A stretch of 64,000 bases of DNA from assembly GCA_900540995.1 (NCBI GenBank), contig UQHO01000002.1:1-64000 (forward strand), given 5' to 3'. Shown here in pieces: positions 18,403-27,149 of this stretch. Each line of letters starts with the position of its first letter. The first letter of the stretch is position 1. The translations under genes were made by a program, and so were the position numbers. Under the pieces are notes generated by a model. The model was not told the DNA's origin and searched no databases. It saw only the letters and a list, made by a program, of their open reading frames with translations. The stretch is from an uncultured Collinsella sp. (GTDB lineage Bacteria; Actinomycetota; Coriobacteriia; Coriobacteriales; Coriobacteriaceae).

Positions 18403-19308
18403 ATGTTCGATTCCGTTGACGCGACGGTCGATACGACCTCGTCGCGCGAGCGCATCAAGCGTGCCCTTTCCCACGGCAAGAAGGGCCGCATCAACAAGGA
18501 CCTGTCCAACAAGATCATGCTTGGCGTGTTTCGTGCCGCGGCATACATCACCACACTGGTGCTGGTCGCTATCATCGCCTACGTGGTCATTAACGGCCTG
18601 CCGCATATCTCGCTCGACTTTATCTTCGGTTGGCCCCAGGGCGTCAACGCCGAGGGCGGAATTTGGCCCACGATCGTCTCGACCGTCTATGTGACGGCGC
18701 TCGCCATGCTTATCTGCACGCCGATTGCTGTGCTGGCAGCCGTCTATCTGGCCGAGTACGCCAAGCAGGGCAAGGTCGTCGAGCTCATTCGCTACGCTGC
18801 TGACGCTTTGGCCTCGGTGCCCTCTATCGTTATGGGCTTGTTTGGCTACGCCTTGTTTGTCGAGGCCATGGGTCTGGGCCTTTCGATGGTCTCGGCCGCT
18901 CTGGCACTCGCGCTCTTGATGCTTCCCATCGTCATGCGCACCACCGAAGAGGCCATTCGCGCCGTTCCGCGCTATATCCGTTGGGGCGCGTACGGCCTGG
19001 GCGCCACCAAGTGGCAGGTCGTCTCCAAGATCGTGCTTCCTTCTGCCTTTGGCCGTATTGCCACGGGCATCGTCCTCGCCATTGGCCGTGCCATTGGCGA
19101 GACCGCGGTGGTGCTCTACACCATGGGCCAAGCCATCAATCTACCTATTTCGCCGCTCGATTCCGGCCGCCCCATGACGGTTCACCTGTACCTGCTTGCA
19201 AACGACGGCATCAACATGAACGCAGCCTACGGCACCGCGCTCTTGCTGATGGTGATCATTCTGGCCTTCAACCTGTTTGCGCGCTTCCTGTCGCGCAAGC
19301 GTCGCTAG
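18403..19308 (+). CDS. pstA: Phosphate ABC transporter permease PstA
   Basis: Second membrane subunit of Pst, 301 residues. A hydrophilic N-terminus of about 40 residues with Arg/Lys is followed by six membrane segments and the coupling loop YGLGATKWQVVSKIVLPSAFG. A conserved AIGRAIGETAVVLYTMG segment is present. It directly follows pstC and precedes pstB by 12 bases. Confidence 0.94.
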   Translation: MFDSVDATVDTTSSRERIKRALSHGKKGRINKDLSNKIMLGVFRAAAYITTLVLVAIIAYVVINGLPHISLDFIFGWPQGVNAEGGIWPTIVSTVYVTALAMLICTPIAVLAAVYLAEYAKQGKVVELIRYAADALASVPSIVMGLFGYALFVEAMGLGLSMVSAALALALLMLPIVMRTTEEAIRAVPRYIRWGAYGLGATKWQVVSKIVLPSAFGRIATGIVLAIGRAIGETAVVLYTMGQAINLPISPLDSGRPMTVHLYLLANDGINMNAAYGTALLLMVIILAFNLFARFLSRKRR

Positions 19309-19320
19309 TTAAGGAGTCCC

Positions 19321-20124
<804 letters not shown>

Positions 20125-20216
20125 TCGGTGCGACTAGTCCCAAGCCGATCGGACCTAGTCCGGTGCGTATTCACTGTGCGGGCGGCATGACCGCACCCAA
20201 CTGATTGGAGTGAACC

Positions 20217-21074
20217 ATGCGCAAACTGTTTTCCCGTCAGCTCGTCGAGGCCCGTCACGAGATGCTGAGCATCTATGAGGCCGTCGATCTGGCCCTCCAC
20301 GATGCCGTGAGGGCCTATGTGACCGACGACCGCAAGCTCGCCACCAAGACCAAGAAGCGCACGCTTTCGATTGACGCGCGCTGCGCCAACCTGGAGGCCG
20401 TCTGCTACAACCTGATCGCCACGCAGTCACCGGTCGCCTCCGACTTCCGCCTGCTTCAGACGATCATCTACGTCGACTTTAACCTGCAGCGCATGACCGA
20501 TAAGGTCCGTCAGATCTGCCGTGCCACGCGTCATATGATCAAGGCCGACATCTCGCTGCCCAAGGAGCTTGTCGGCACGGTCGAGGCCGAGGCTGAGGCC
20601 GTCTACCAGGTGCTGGGCTCTTCGCTTTCCGCGCTCGTCACCAACGACATGTCCATCATCTGCAACCTGGCCGTCGAGGACGAGCCGGTGCATGCGGCGT
20701 ACGAGAAGTTCTTCCGCACCTTTAACCGCATGGACACGGGCGATTTTATGGACGACGACAGCAACTATGACGACCTGCGCCGCGCCATCATGGTTTCGCG
20801 CTACCTCGATCGCATCGCCTCGATTTCCATCGATGCCGCCTGCCGTCTGACCTTCCTGCTGACTGGTCAGCGCATGAATGCCGGCGATATCGCCCGCACG
20901 GACGAGGACGAGCTCGAGAGCATGCGCGTGCCTTCGGGCGAGGGCGTCATCATGAGGCCCGCCGTCGATGCGCGCTACGTTGCCAAGGTGCCCGTTAACG
21001 AGGTCAGCGAGGGACTTCGCTACCTGCTCGATCATCTTGAGGACGAGGACGATGGCGAGGACGACGAGGAGTAA
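20217..21074 (+). CDS. phoU: Phosphate uptake regulator PhoU
   Basis: PhoU restrains phosphate uptake and signalling through Pst. The 285-residue protein has two three-helix repeats and an acidic tail (EDEDDGEDDEE). It is about 50-60 residues longer than usual. The metal-binding E/DxxxD motifs look degenerate: first repeat LQRMTDKV (Gln in place of the acidic residue) and second YLDRIASI (final Asp replaced by Ser). That could weaken metal binding, but this is an inference from sequence only. It ends the Pst block; a hairpin follows. Confidence 0.88.
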   Translation: MRKLFSRQLVEARHEMLSIYEAVDLALHDAVRAYVTDDRKLATKTKKRTLSIDARCANLEAVCYNLIATQSPVASDFRLLQTIIYVDFNLQRMTDKVRQICRATRHMIKADISLPKELVGTVEAEAEAVYQVLGSSLSALVTNDMSIICNLAVEDEPVHAAYEKFFRTFNRMDTGDFMDDDSNYDDLRRAIMVSRYLDRIASISIDAACRLTFLLTGQRMNAGDIARTDEDELESMRVPSGEGVIMRPAVDARYVAKVPVNEVSEGLRYLLDHLEDEDDGEDDEE

Positions 21075-21111
21075 GTAATCCCGTTCGTCGAAAGATTGTA
21101 AATACCTAAGT

Positions 21112-21150
21112 GAGCGCGGCCTTGCACATGCGGGGCCGCGCTCTTGCGTT
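21112..21150 (+). terminator. Candidate terminator after phoU
   Basis: A perfect 10-bp GC-rich stem (21112-21121 with 21134-21143) with a 12-base loop lies 37 bases after phoU, followed by the weak T-run TTGCGTT. It would separate the phosphate genes from the yggS-sepF transcript. Confidence 0.5.
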
Positions 21151-21193
21151 AGCATGGGACTACTTGTTTGGCTGTCAGCGGAGGCGATTGGCA

Positions 21194-21931
21194 ATGGATA
21201 ACTATTTGGACTTGATGCGCGCTCGCCGCGAGCAGATTCTGGAACGTTTTTATGCGGCGCTCGATCGCGCAGGCCGTCCCCACGACGCCGCGAGCCTCAT
21301 TGCCGTGTCCAAGACCGTTGGTGTCGATGAGACCGTTGCCGCCATCCAGGCGGGGTATCGCCATTTTGCCGAGAACCGCCCGCAGGAGCTGGTTCGCAAG
21401 CTCACGGGTCTGGCGGAGCATCCGGAGCTGCCCGAGGTGCGCTTCGATATGATCGGCAACCTGCAGACCAATAAGATCAATGCGGTGCTGGGCTCAGCCG
21501 AGCTGATTCACTCGGTGGGTTCGCTGCATCTGGCGCAGGCGATCTCGAGCCGTGCTGTCCGCAAGATTGAGGCAGGTGAGCTCGCCGGCCCCCAGCGTGT
21601 GCTCATTGAGGTCAATGTGAGTGGTGAGGAGTCGAAGGGAGGCTTTTCGCCCGATGAGATTCGCGCCGCCGCGGGTGAGCTTGCGGAACTTGAGGGAATT
21701 TGCGTGCAGGGGCTTATGACTATGGCGCCCCGGGGGAATAAGGATGTGGCACGCCGCACCTTTGCGGGGCTTCGTGAGCTGAGGGATGAGCTGGAGGCGG
21801 CGCATCCCGATTTGAACCTGCCTGAGCTTTCCTGCGGCATGAGCGAGGACTTTGAGTCTGCCCTTGAGGAGGGCTCTACGCTCGTTCGCCTGGGCAGGGT
21901 AGTATTTAGCCCGGAGTTTGCAGTAAAATAA
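21194..21931 (+). CDS. YggS family pyridoxal phosphate homeostasis protein
   Basis: PLP-binding alanine-racemase-fold protein (PLPBP) that buffers free pyridoxal phosphate. The 245 residues show the Schiff-base lysine in LIAVSKT near residue 36, HFAENRPQELVRK, FDMIGNLQTNKIN, VNVSGEESKGGF and the C-terminal SCGMSEDFESALEEGSTLVRLGRVVF. ATG 21194 has GGAGG about 9 bases upstream; an in-frame extension to 21110 runs through the phoU terminator and is rejected. Together with sepF, yggT and divIVA downstream it keeps the standard actinobacterial order. Confidence 0.93.
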   Translation: MDNYLDLMRARREQILERFYAALDRAGRPHDAASLIAVSKTVGVDETVAAIQAGYRHFAENRPQELVRKLTGLAEHPELPEVRFDMIGNLQTNKINAVLGSAELIHSVGSLHLAQAISSRAVRKIEAGELAGPQRVLIEVNVSGEESKGGFSPDEIRAAAGELAELEGICVQGLMTMAPRGNKDVARRTFAGLRELRDELEAAHPDLNLPELSCGMSEDFESALEEGSTLVRLGRVVFSPEFAVK

Positions 21932-21991
21932 GGCTCTGAAGTGCGCACTGATTATCGGGGCGCCTGCACTAAACCGCGAGAGGACACAACC

Positions 21992-22714
21992 ATGGGCTTC
22001 CTTGACGAGATTAAAAATAAGATACACCTGGGCGGCCAGCAGGGTTACGACCAGGGTTATGGCCAGGACGACGACTACGGCTACGATGACGGCTATGACG
22101 ATAGTTATCAGGGCAACGGCTACAGCGGTGCTTCGGGCGAGGGCTTCTACACCCAAGACGAGCCGAGCAACGGCCTGCTTGGTCAGACGCGCCGCGGTGA
22201 AGCTGAGTCGGTTGCCGTGTATACGCGCTCCGGTCAGCTGGTCGGCGATGACTCCCGCCACGCCACGACGTATAACCCGCCTTCGCGCTCGCAGGACAGT
22301 GTTGCGAGCGGTTATCGTCCTGGTGCCTATGACACGCCGTCTAGCTACGCCGAGAACACCCGCGCCCGTGCCGCCGCTGCGCCTGCGCCTGCACCGAGCG
22401 ATGCCTCGGCCTATGCGAGCAATATCATCAACGCCACACCGCAGCTGCCGGCCTATGTCCTGCGCCCCGAGAGCTATGACGACGTGGAGACCGTGGTGCG
22501 CCGCGTTCGCACCAAGCAGCCTGTCGCACTGATTTTTGTGGGCGTACGCACCGAAGTTGCCAAGCGCGTCTTGGACTTCTCTTACGGCTTTGCCTGCGGT
22601 CTGGGCGCCACGGTCAAGGAGGTAGGCGACCGCGTGTTCATGGTGCTGCCCGCCGGTTGCGAGGTCAAAGATTCCGATCTCAAGAAGCTTCGTGCGGACG
22701 GCTACCTTAAGTAA
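21992..22714 (+). CDS. sepF: Cell division protein SepF
   Basis: Membrane anchor for FtsZ in bacteria without FtsA. The 240 residues start with the amphipathic membrane-targeting helix MGFLDEIKNKIHLGG, continue with a long low-complexity linker rich in Asp, Tyr, Gly and Gln (about 18-150), and end in the SepF core (LRPESYDDVETVVRRV through KEVGDRVFMVLPAG). The core is complete. AGAGGA precedes ATG 21992. The stop codon TAA 22712-22714 is in the same frame as yggT. Confidence 0.94.
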   Translation: MGFLDEIKNKIHLGGQQGYDQGYGQDDDYGYDDGYDDSYQGNGYSGASGEGFYTQDEPSNGLLGQTRRGEAESVAVYTRSGQLVGDDSRHATTYNPPSRSQDSVASGYRPGAYDTPSSYAENTRARAAAAPAPAPSDASAYASNIINATPQLPAYVLRPESYDDVETVVRRVRTKQPVALIFVGVRTEVAKRVLDFSYGFACGLGATVKEVGDRVFMVLPAGCEVKDSDLKKLRADGYLK

Positions 22715-22735
22715 AGACAAGACGAGGAGATTCCC

Positions 22736-23017
22736 ATCAACATCTACACTATCGTCCAGCTGGTCAACACGCTGTTCAATTTCTATTCCACGCTCATTGT
22801 CGTCTACTGCTTTATGACGTGGATTCCCATGAAGCAGGGTGGTTTGCTTCAGGATATTGCCGCGGTGCTTGATAGCGTGTGCGGTCCGTGGCTCAACCTG
22901 TTCCGTCGTTTCATCCCGCCGATGGGCGGTATCGATTTTTCGCCGGTCGTTGCGATTATTGCGTTGCAGTTGGTGCAGAGGCTGGTTCTGCAGCTTCTTA
23001 TAGGTATACTCGTGTAG
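22736..23017 (+). CDS. YggT family membrane protein (noncanonical ATC/ATT start)
   Basis: A 93-residue YggT protein with two membrane segments (about residues 5-28 and 66-90) around the family's WIPM and PWLNLFRRFIPPMGGIDFSPVVA motifs. No ATG, GTG or TTG exists between the in-frame sepF stop at 22714 and ATG 22814, and that ATG would remove the first membrane segment. GAGGAG at 22724-22729 lies 6 bases before ATC 22736; ATT 22730 abuts the site. A rare ATC (or ATT) start is therefore inferred. A sequencing error or stop readthrough from sepF are the alternatives. YggT proteins are linked to division and osmotic tolerance. Confidence 0.8.
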   Translation: MNIYTIVQLVNTLFNFYSTLIVVYCFMTWIPMKQGGLLQDIAAVLDSVCGPWLNLFRRFIPPMGGIDFSPVVAIIALQLVQRLVLQLLIGILV

Positions 23018-23078
23018 AACTGACTTAGTAACTTACGTCGGGCGTGTAGCGCCGAGGCGATGAAAAAGGAGACTTGTT

Positions 23079-23753
23079 ATGGCTATTACCCCTGCAGACA
23101 TCCAGGCTCAGACTTTCTCTGAGGCCAAGCGTGGCTACGATCCTGCTGAGGTCGACGTCTTCTTGGAGACGCTGTCCTCCGAGGTTGACGCTATGCTCGC
23201 TAAGATCGTCGACCTTAAGGGTCGTCTGACTGCTACCGAGCAGCAGCTTGCCGATGCGCAGGCTCAGCTTGCCCAGGCTCAGGATACCGCCGACCAGGCC
23301 GTTCCTGCCGCCCCCGTGGCTGCTCCCGCCCCTGACTTCTCCGCTCAGGAGCGCCAGATTTCCGCTGCCCTGATCGCTGCCCAGCAGACCGCTGAGACCA
23401 TCGTCAACGATGCCAATGAGAACGCTGAGCGTATCCGCAACGAGGCTGACGCCAAGGCACGCGAGGTTATCCGCCAGGCTCTGACTGAAAAGCAGGCCGA
23501 GCTCGAGGAAATCGACCGTCTGAAGGCTTCCCGTGAGGAGTTCAAGGCCGAGTACCTCAAGCTCATCCAGCACTTTATGGACGATGCCCAGAACTCCTTC
23601 CCGGCCGACCTCATGGCCTCCACGCCGGTCGGTTCTGCCGCTTCTCCTGCGGTGACTGTTCCCGCCGAGCCGCTGCCCGTCGCTGACCCGGTTGTCCCTG
23701 TGGCCGATCCCTTCGCCCCGATTGACAACTTTGCCGCTGACGACCTGGACTAA
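23079..23753 (+). CDS. divIVA: DivIVA/Wag31 polar scaffold protein
   Basis: Coiled-coil scaffold that senses membrane curvature and organises polar or septal growth. The 224 residues begin with the lipid-binding DivIVA domain (MAITPADIQAQTFSEAKRGYD, then VDVFLETLSSEVD), followed by a coiled coil with a Pro/Ala break at about 74-88 and a second coil (about 90-165), then a Pro/Val/Ala tail. AAAAAGGAG precedes ATG 23079. Last gene of the division block. Confidence 0.95.
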   Translation: MAITPADIQAQTFSEAKRGYDPAEVDVFLETLSSEVDAMLAKIVDLKGRLTATEQQLADAQAQLAQAQDTADQAVPAAPVAAPAPDFSAQERQISAALIAAQQTAETIVNDANENAERIRNEADAKAREVIRQALTEKQAELEEIDRLKASREEFKAEYLKLIQHFMDDAQNSFPADLMASTPVGSAASPAVTVPAEPLPVADPVVPVADPFAPIDNFAADDLD

Positions 23754-23780
23754 CATTCGGCCTACAATTTAGTGCCTAGA

Positions 23781-23809
23781 AAGGACCCGCAGCTTGCGGG
23801 TCCTTTTTT
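23781..23809 (+). terminator. Terminator after divIVA
   Basis: A 9-bp stem GGACCCGCA/TGCGGGTCC with a 3-base loop is followed by six T residues, ending the division transcript. Confidence 0.92.
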
Positions 23810-23834
23810 ATGACTGTACCGGGGCGCGCAACAT

Positions 23835-23873
23835 AAAAAACCGAGCCCTGCACATTAGTGGCGCAGAACTCGG
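23835..23873 (-). terminator. Terminator for the minus-strand nitroreductase
   Basis: On the minus strand CCGAG (23873-23869) and CTCGG (23845-23841) enclose further CTGC/GCAG and CAC/GTG pairs, followed by six T residues (A-run 23835-23840 on +). It faces the divIVA terminator. Confidence 0.75.
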
Positions 23874-23920
23874 CGAACGGGTGAGCGGTCAAGGGTGGGT
23901 TTTAAGGCATGTCCCAAAAC

Positions 23921-24451
23921 CTACTTGAGGAGGAAGTCGGGGAGGGGAATGGTACGGGCCTCGCGATGCTCGGGATCGGCGATGTGGTCGGCAGGATATC
24001 CACAGACGAGCATGTGATAGGGATAGACGCCCTCGGGCAGGTTGAACTGCTCGCAGGCTAGCTCGGGCTTAAAATGGCATACCCAGCACGTTCCCAGGCC
24101 CTGCTCGGTGGCCTCCATCATCATCTGATCACACACGATGGACGTATCGATTTCGCTGGAATTCATCTGATCATACGGGCGCACCCAAGCGTCGTCGGTA
24201 ACGCTGCAAATAAGGAAGATAAGCGGAGCGCCAAAGATAGACCCATCACGAGCAAACCGAGGCTGACAAGCAGCAGCCTTCTCCAGAAGCTCAGGCGTAT
24301 CCAACACCATCACACGGGTTGGATGATTATTACAAGCAGAAGGAGCAATACGCCCAGCCTCAACAATGGCATCCACCACAGCCTGCTCAACAGGACGGTC
24401 CTCAAACGAACGACAAGAATACCGACCACGAGACAAATCCAAATAGCTCAT
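23921..24451 (-). CDS. Nitroreductase family protein
   Basis: FMN-dependent NAD(P)H nitroreductase-like protein of 176 residues. The N-terminal RGRYSCRSFEDRPV (FMN phosphate contact), APSACNNHPTRVMV, and late GLGTCWVCHF segments mark the family; substrate is unknown. TTGGAGGG 7 bases before the start codon (plus-strand CAT 24449-24451) fixes the start. An in-frame extension of 43 residues to 24580 runs through a TTTGG-repeat region and is not used. It is a monocistronic minus-strand gene facing divIVA. Confidence 0.88.
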   Translation of the reverse strand: MSYLDLSRGRYSCRSFEDRPVEQAVVDAIVEAGRIAPSACNNHPTRVMVLDTPELLEKAAACQPRFARDGSIFGAPLIFLICSVTDDAWVRPYDQMNSSEIDTSIVCDQMMMEATEQGLGTCWVCHFKPELACEQFNLPEGVYPYHMLVCGYPADHIADPEHREARTIPLPDFLLK

Positions 24452-24475
24452 AACAAGCCCTCCAACAATCAAAAA

Positions 24476-24610
24476 CCAAACAAACCCAAAGTAACCCAAA
24501 GAGTACCCAAAGCAGCAATCGGCCAAACGTTCATCAAGGGCCAAAGTGTCCGAACGGGTACCAAAGGTCCCTTCAGCCAAACCCCCATTGCGCTACAACT
24601 ATCAGCCAAA
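24476..24610 (-). repeat. Cluster of nine TTTGG repeats upstream of the nitroreductase
   Basis: On the minus strand TTTGG (CCAAA on +) occurs at 24476, 24486, 24496, 24507, 24523, 24541, 24561, 24577 and 24606. The first four are 10, 10 and 11 bases apart, about one DNA turn. The stretch is strongly G/T-rich on the minus strand, unlike its surroundings. It ends 10 bases upstream of the nitroreductase ribosome site. A regulator binding array is possible; a low-complexity remnant is the alternative. Confidence 0.6.
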
Positions 24611-24635
24611 GTTCCCAATGGTGATACGTAAGGGA

Positions 24636-24712
24636 GCGGGCCCGACCACTAATACCTTTTGAACGACTCTGCTTGCAGCCGGAGTGAAAAAGGTATTAGT
24701 GGTCGGGCCCGC
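24636..24712. repeat. Long perfect inverted repeat (family B, copy 1)
   Basis: Arms of 25 bases (24636-24660 and 24688-24712) match perfectly around a 27-base spacer. The outer part reads GCGGGCCCGACC and the inner part ends in a T-run. It lies between the DUF47 gene and the nitroreductase, both on the minus strand, 25 bases past the DUF47 stop codon. It may act as a terminator or RNA-stabilising hairpin, and it resembles the repeat at 39233-39358. Confidence 0.8.
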
Positions 24713-24736
24713 GACCGGTGGGATACGTGCCCCCAA

Positions 24737-25360
24737 TTAACTGTTCTTCATGACAATCGAATCCACGACATCGGCCACATTCTCGCAGCAGTCGGCGCAG
24801 TACTCCAGGAAGGCGTAGACGTCACGCCAGGCGATGACCTCGAGCGGATCCTTACCGTTGACATGCAAGTTGCGCATAGCGTTGATGTAGAGTTCGTCGG
24901 CCTCGGACTCGATCGTGTTGATCTGGATGACGAGTTCGCGCAGGGTCTTGGACTTGCGGTAGTTGGGAAGCTCGACCATAAGGTCCTTCATGGCGCGGCA
25001 GGCATCGGTTACCTTGTGAGCGATGACGATGGCATCGGGGTGGATACTCTGGATGTTGGTGAAGTAGACGCGCTGCACGACGCCTTCGATGCGGTCGAGC
25101 ACGGTGTCGAGCGAGCAGCTCATCAGGTCTAGATCCTCGCGCTCGAGCGGGGTGATAAAGGCGGTAAGCAGGGCGTCTTCGAGCTCGTGGTGCTTCTTGT
25201 CTGCCGCATGCTCAATCGCATGCATCTTATCGAGCATGTCGTGGATCTGCGCGGGGTCAAAGTTCTCAAAAATCTTGGTGAGCAGCTCTGCGGCCTGGAC
25301 GGCGAGGTCGGCGCAGGCGACGTAGTTGTCAAAGTAGAACGAATCGGGTTTCTTTGCCAT
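24737..25360 (-). CDS. DUF47 PhoU-like phosphate transport accessory protein
   Basis: A 207-residue all-helical DUF47 (PhoU-like) protein of the kind encoded beside Pit transporters, which it is thought to regulate. Seen features are acidic helices with His/Asp/Glu metal-binding-type clusters (HAADKKHHELEDALLTAF, EYCADCCENVADVVDSIV). AAAGGACCC precedes the start. It lies 67 bases downstream of the pit gene and is presumably in the same transcript. Confidence 0.9.
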   Translation of the reverse strand: MAKKPDSFYFDNYVACADLAVQAAELLTKIFENFDPAQIHDMLDKMHAIEHAADKKHHELEDALLTAFITPLEREDLDLMSCSLDTVLDRIEGVVQRVYFTNIQSIHPDAIVIAHKVTDACRAMKDLMVELPNYRKSKTLRELVIQINTIESEADELYINAMRNLHVNGKDPLEVIAWRDVYAFLEYCADCCENVADVVDSIVMKNS

Positions 25361-25427
25361 GGGTGGGTCCTTTCGAGGCGAAGACGGGTGGGCGAAGTGT
25401 TGCGGTCCGGATGGACGTTCGGTTTGA

Positions 25428-26477
25428 CTAGAGGAACATCATGAACAGCTTGGCCATGACAAAGCTGATGAGTCCACAGGCGGGGAAGGTGAAGAACCAG
25501 GTGAACATCATGTCCTTGACTACGCCGAAGTTGATGGCCGAAAGGCGCTTGACGGCGCCGACGCCCATGATGGCGCAGGTCTTGATGTGAGTGGAGGACA
25601 CGGGGATGCCGGTGAGCGTGGCAAGCAGCAGGTTTGCGGCGCCCGCCAGGTCGGCGGAGAAGCCCTGGTACTTCTCGAGCTTGACCATGCTCTGGCCAAC
25701 GGACTTGATGATGCGCTCGCCGCCCACGCTGGTGCCGATGCCCATGGTGGCCGAGCACAGCAGCATAATCCAGATGGGGATGCCGGCATCGCCGACGCTC
25801 GTCTGGCCGCTGGCAAAGGCCACGCCTAAAAAGAGCACGCCGATGAACTTCTGTCCATCCTGCGCGCCGTGCATAAAGCTCATGGCCGCAGCGCTCGCGA
25901 TCTGAGCGTATTTAAAGAAGACATTGGCACGTCGCCTGTTGGCGGCGGCGAAAAGAATCGAGACGAGCTTGCACAGGACCCAGCCCATGACAAAGCCCAG
26001 GCCGATGGAGAGCGCCAGGCCGTAGATGACCTTCATCCACTCGTGGACGTTGACGCTGCTCGCACCGCCGAGGGCGATGGCGGCACCGGTCAGGCCGGCG
26101 ATAAGGCTGTGGCTTTGCGAAGTGGGGATGCCAAAACGCGACGCTGTGGCGCCGTAGACGACGATGGAGAACAGCGCCGCGCATAGGCAGGCGAGCGCCA
26201 TGGTGCTGTTTCCGCCAAAGTCGACGATATGTGAGATGGTGTTGGCGACGCTCGCGTTAAAGTGCGTCATGATGAGCACGCCCAAGAAGTTGAATGCGGC
26301 GCTCATGAGAATGGCGGCGCGGGCGGGCATGCAACGCGTAGTGACGCAGGTCGCGATGGCGTTGGGCGCGTCGGTCCATCCATTGACGAAGATGGCGCCC
26401 AACGCGAGGATCACGGTGACGGCAAGGACTGGGTTCGACACAATTTGGCCGAGGAAGGTTGAGAACGTTACGTCCAT
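25428..26477 (-). CDS. PiT family inorganic phosphate transporter
   Basis: Low-affinity, ion-coupled phosphate carrier of 349 residues with about ten membrane segments. The duplicated PiT signatures are present: NGWTDAPNAIATCV near residue 32, GIPTSQSHSLIAGLTGAA, and in the second half GIPVSSTHIKTCAIMGVGA. It is the first gene of a two-gene pit-DUF47 unit. The organism therefore has both Pst (16.6-21 kb) and Pit systems only a few kilobases apart. Confidence 0.93.
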   Translation of the reverse strand: MDVTFSTFLGQIVSNPVLAVTVILALGAIFVNGWTDAPNAIATCVTTRCMPARAAILMSAAFNFLGVLIMTHFNASVANTISHIVDFGGNSTMALACLCAALFSIVVYGATASRFGIPTSQSHSLIAGLTGAAIALGGASSVNVHEWMKVIYGLALSIGLGFVMGWVLCKLVSILFAAANRRRANVFFKYAQIASAAAMSFMHGAQDGQKFIGVLFLGVAFASGQTSVGDAGIPIWIMLLCSATMGIGTSVGGERIIKSVGQSMVKLEKYQGFSADLAGAANLLLATLTGIPVSSTHIKTCAIMGVGAVKRLSAINFGVVKDMMFTWFFTFPACGLISFVMAKLFMMFL

Positions 26478-26690
26478 ATATGGGCTTTCTCGAAGTTTGC
26501 AGACACGTTACAAAAACATGATAAATCGTATCACCTCCTGCGGGTCTCTTTACCGAGTTCTGATGGGAGAAGTGAACTTTTTGGCACTAAAATTGAATAT
26601 TAGCCCTGTTGACCGCGGGTGTTCTTTTTGCTAACACGCCATGCGGACACGTGCGATTACTACGACACTCCAAAACCACAGTCTGTTCGC

Positions 26691-26720
26691 TTTACAACAT
26701 GCAAACATGCGTTCGATAAT
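26691..26720 (+). promoter_or_regulatory. Promoter for a leaderless transcript
   Basis: TTTACA at 26691-26696 and GATAAT at 26715-26720 are 18 bases apart. The -10 box ends 8 bases before ATG 26728, so the transcript would begin at or next to the start codon. Leaderless mRNAs of this form are common in Actinomycetota. Confidence 0.55.
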
Positions 26721-26727
26721 AGGAGGC

Positions 26728-27066
26728 ATGGAATATCGACAGACAGACGGCAAAACTCGGCGCGTACACAAGCAGTATGTGGACGTCGTGGCTCGCATCC
26801 TCGCGGGCGGACAAGTCGTGCCGGTCACCGTCTGCTGGGTCGACGGACGTTGTTTTACAATCGATGAAATTATCTCGACCACCGGGTTTGGCCTGACGGT
26901 CCACGGCATCCGTACGGCGACCTATAAGGTGCGTTTTGGCGGGCACGCGACCGAGTTGTATCTGGAGGACCAGACGCGCGAGCGGGCGGACGGCTCGCAG
27001 GCACACGTGATGCGTTGGTGGGTCTGGGCCTTTGATCGCACGCTCGAGGGCGAGCGCCGTAGGTAA
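26728..27066 (+). CDS. Conserved-looking small protein, function unknown
   Basis: A 112-residue soluble protein, not recognised. It is basic, with a VTVCWVDGRCFTIDEIISTTGFG stretch and a Trp-rich C-terminus (MRWWVWAFDRTLEG); the predicted pattern is mostly beta. ATG 26728 is chosen because a -10 box ends 8 bases upstream; AGGAGG lies only one base before it, too close for a normal ribosome site. ATG 26707 would add seven residues. It stands alone between pit (divergent) and the BI-1 gene. Confidence 0.65.
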   Translation: MEYRQTDGKTRRVHKQYVDVVARILAGGQVVPVTVCWVDGRCFTIDEIISTTGFGLTVHGIRTATYKVRFGGHATELYLEDQTRERADGSQAHVMRWWVWAFDRTLEGERRR

Positions 27067-27149
27067 GGACGTACGGCATTCGGGTACAATGACAGGAATC
27101 TTGTCATCTGCTGCGCCGTCTTTCACGGCGCTTTGTGAAAGGACGAAGT

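Noticed and set aside
24074..24631. 185-codon + strand frame opposite the nitroreductase
   Set aside because: Biased Lys/Thr/Pro composition comes from the CCAAA-rich region; no ribosome site; the minus-strand nitroreductase has family motifs.
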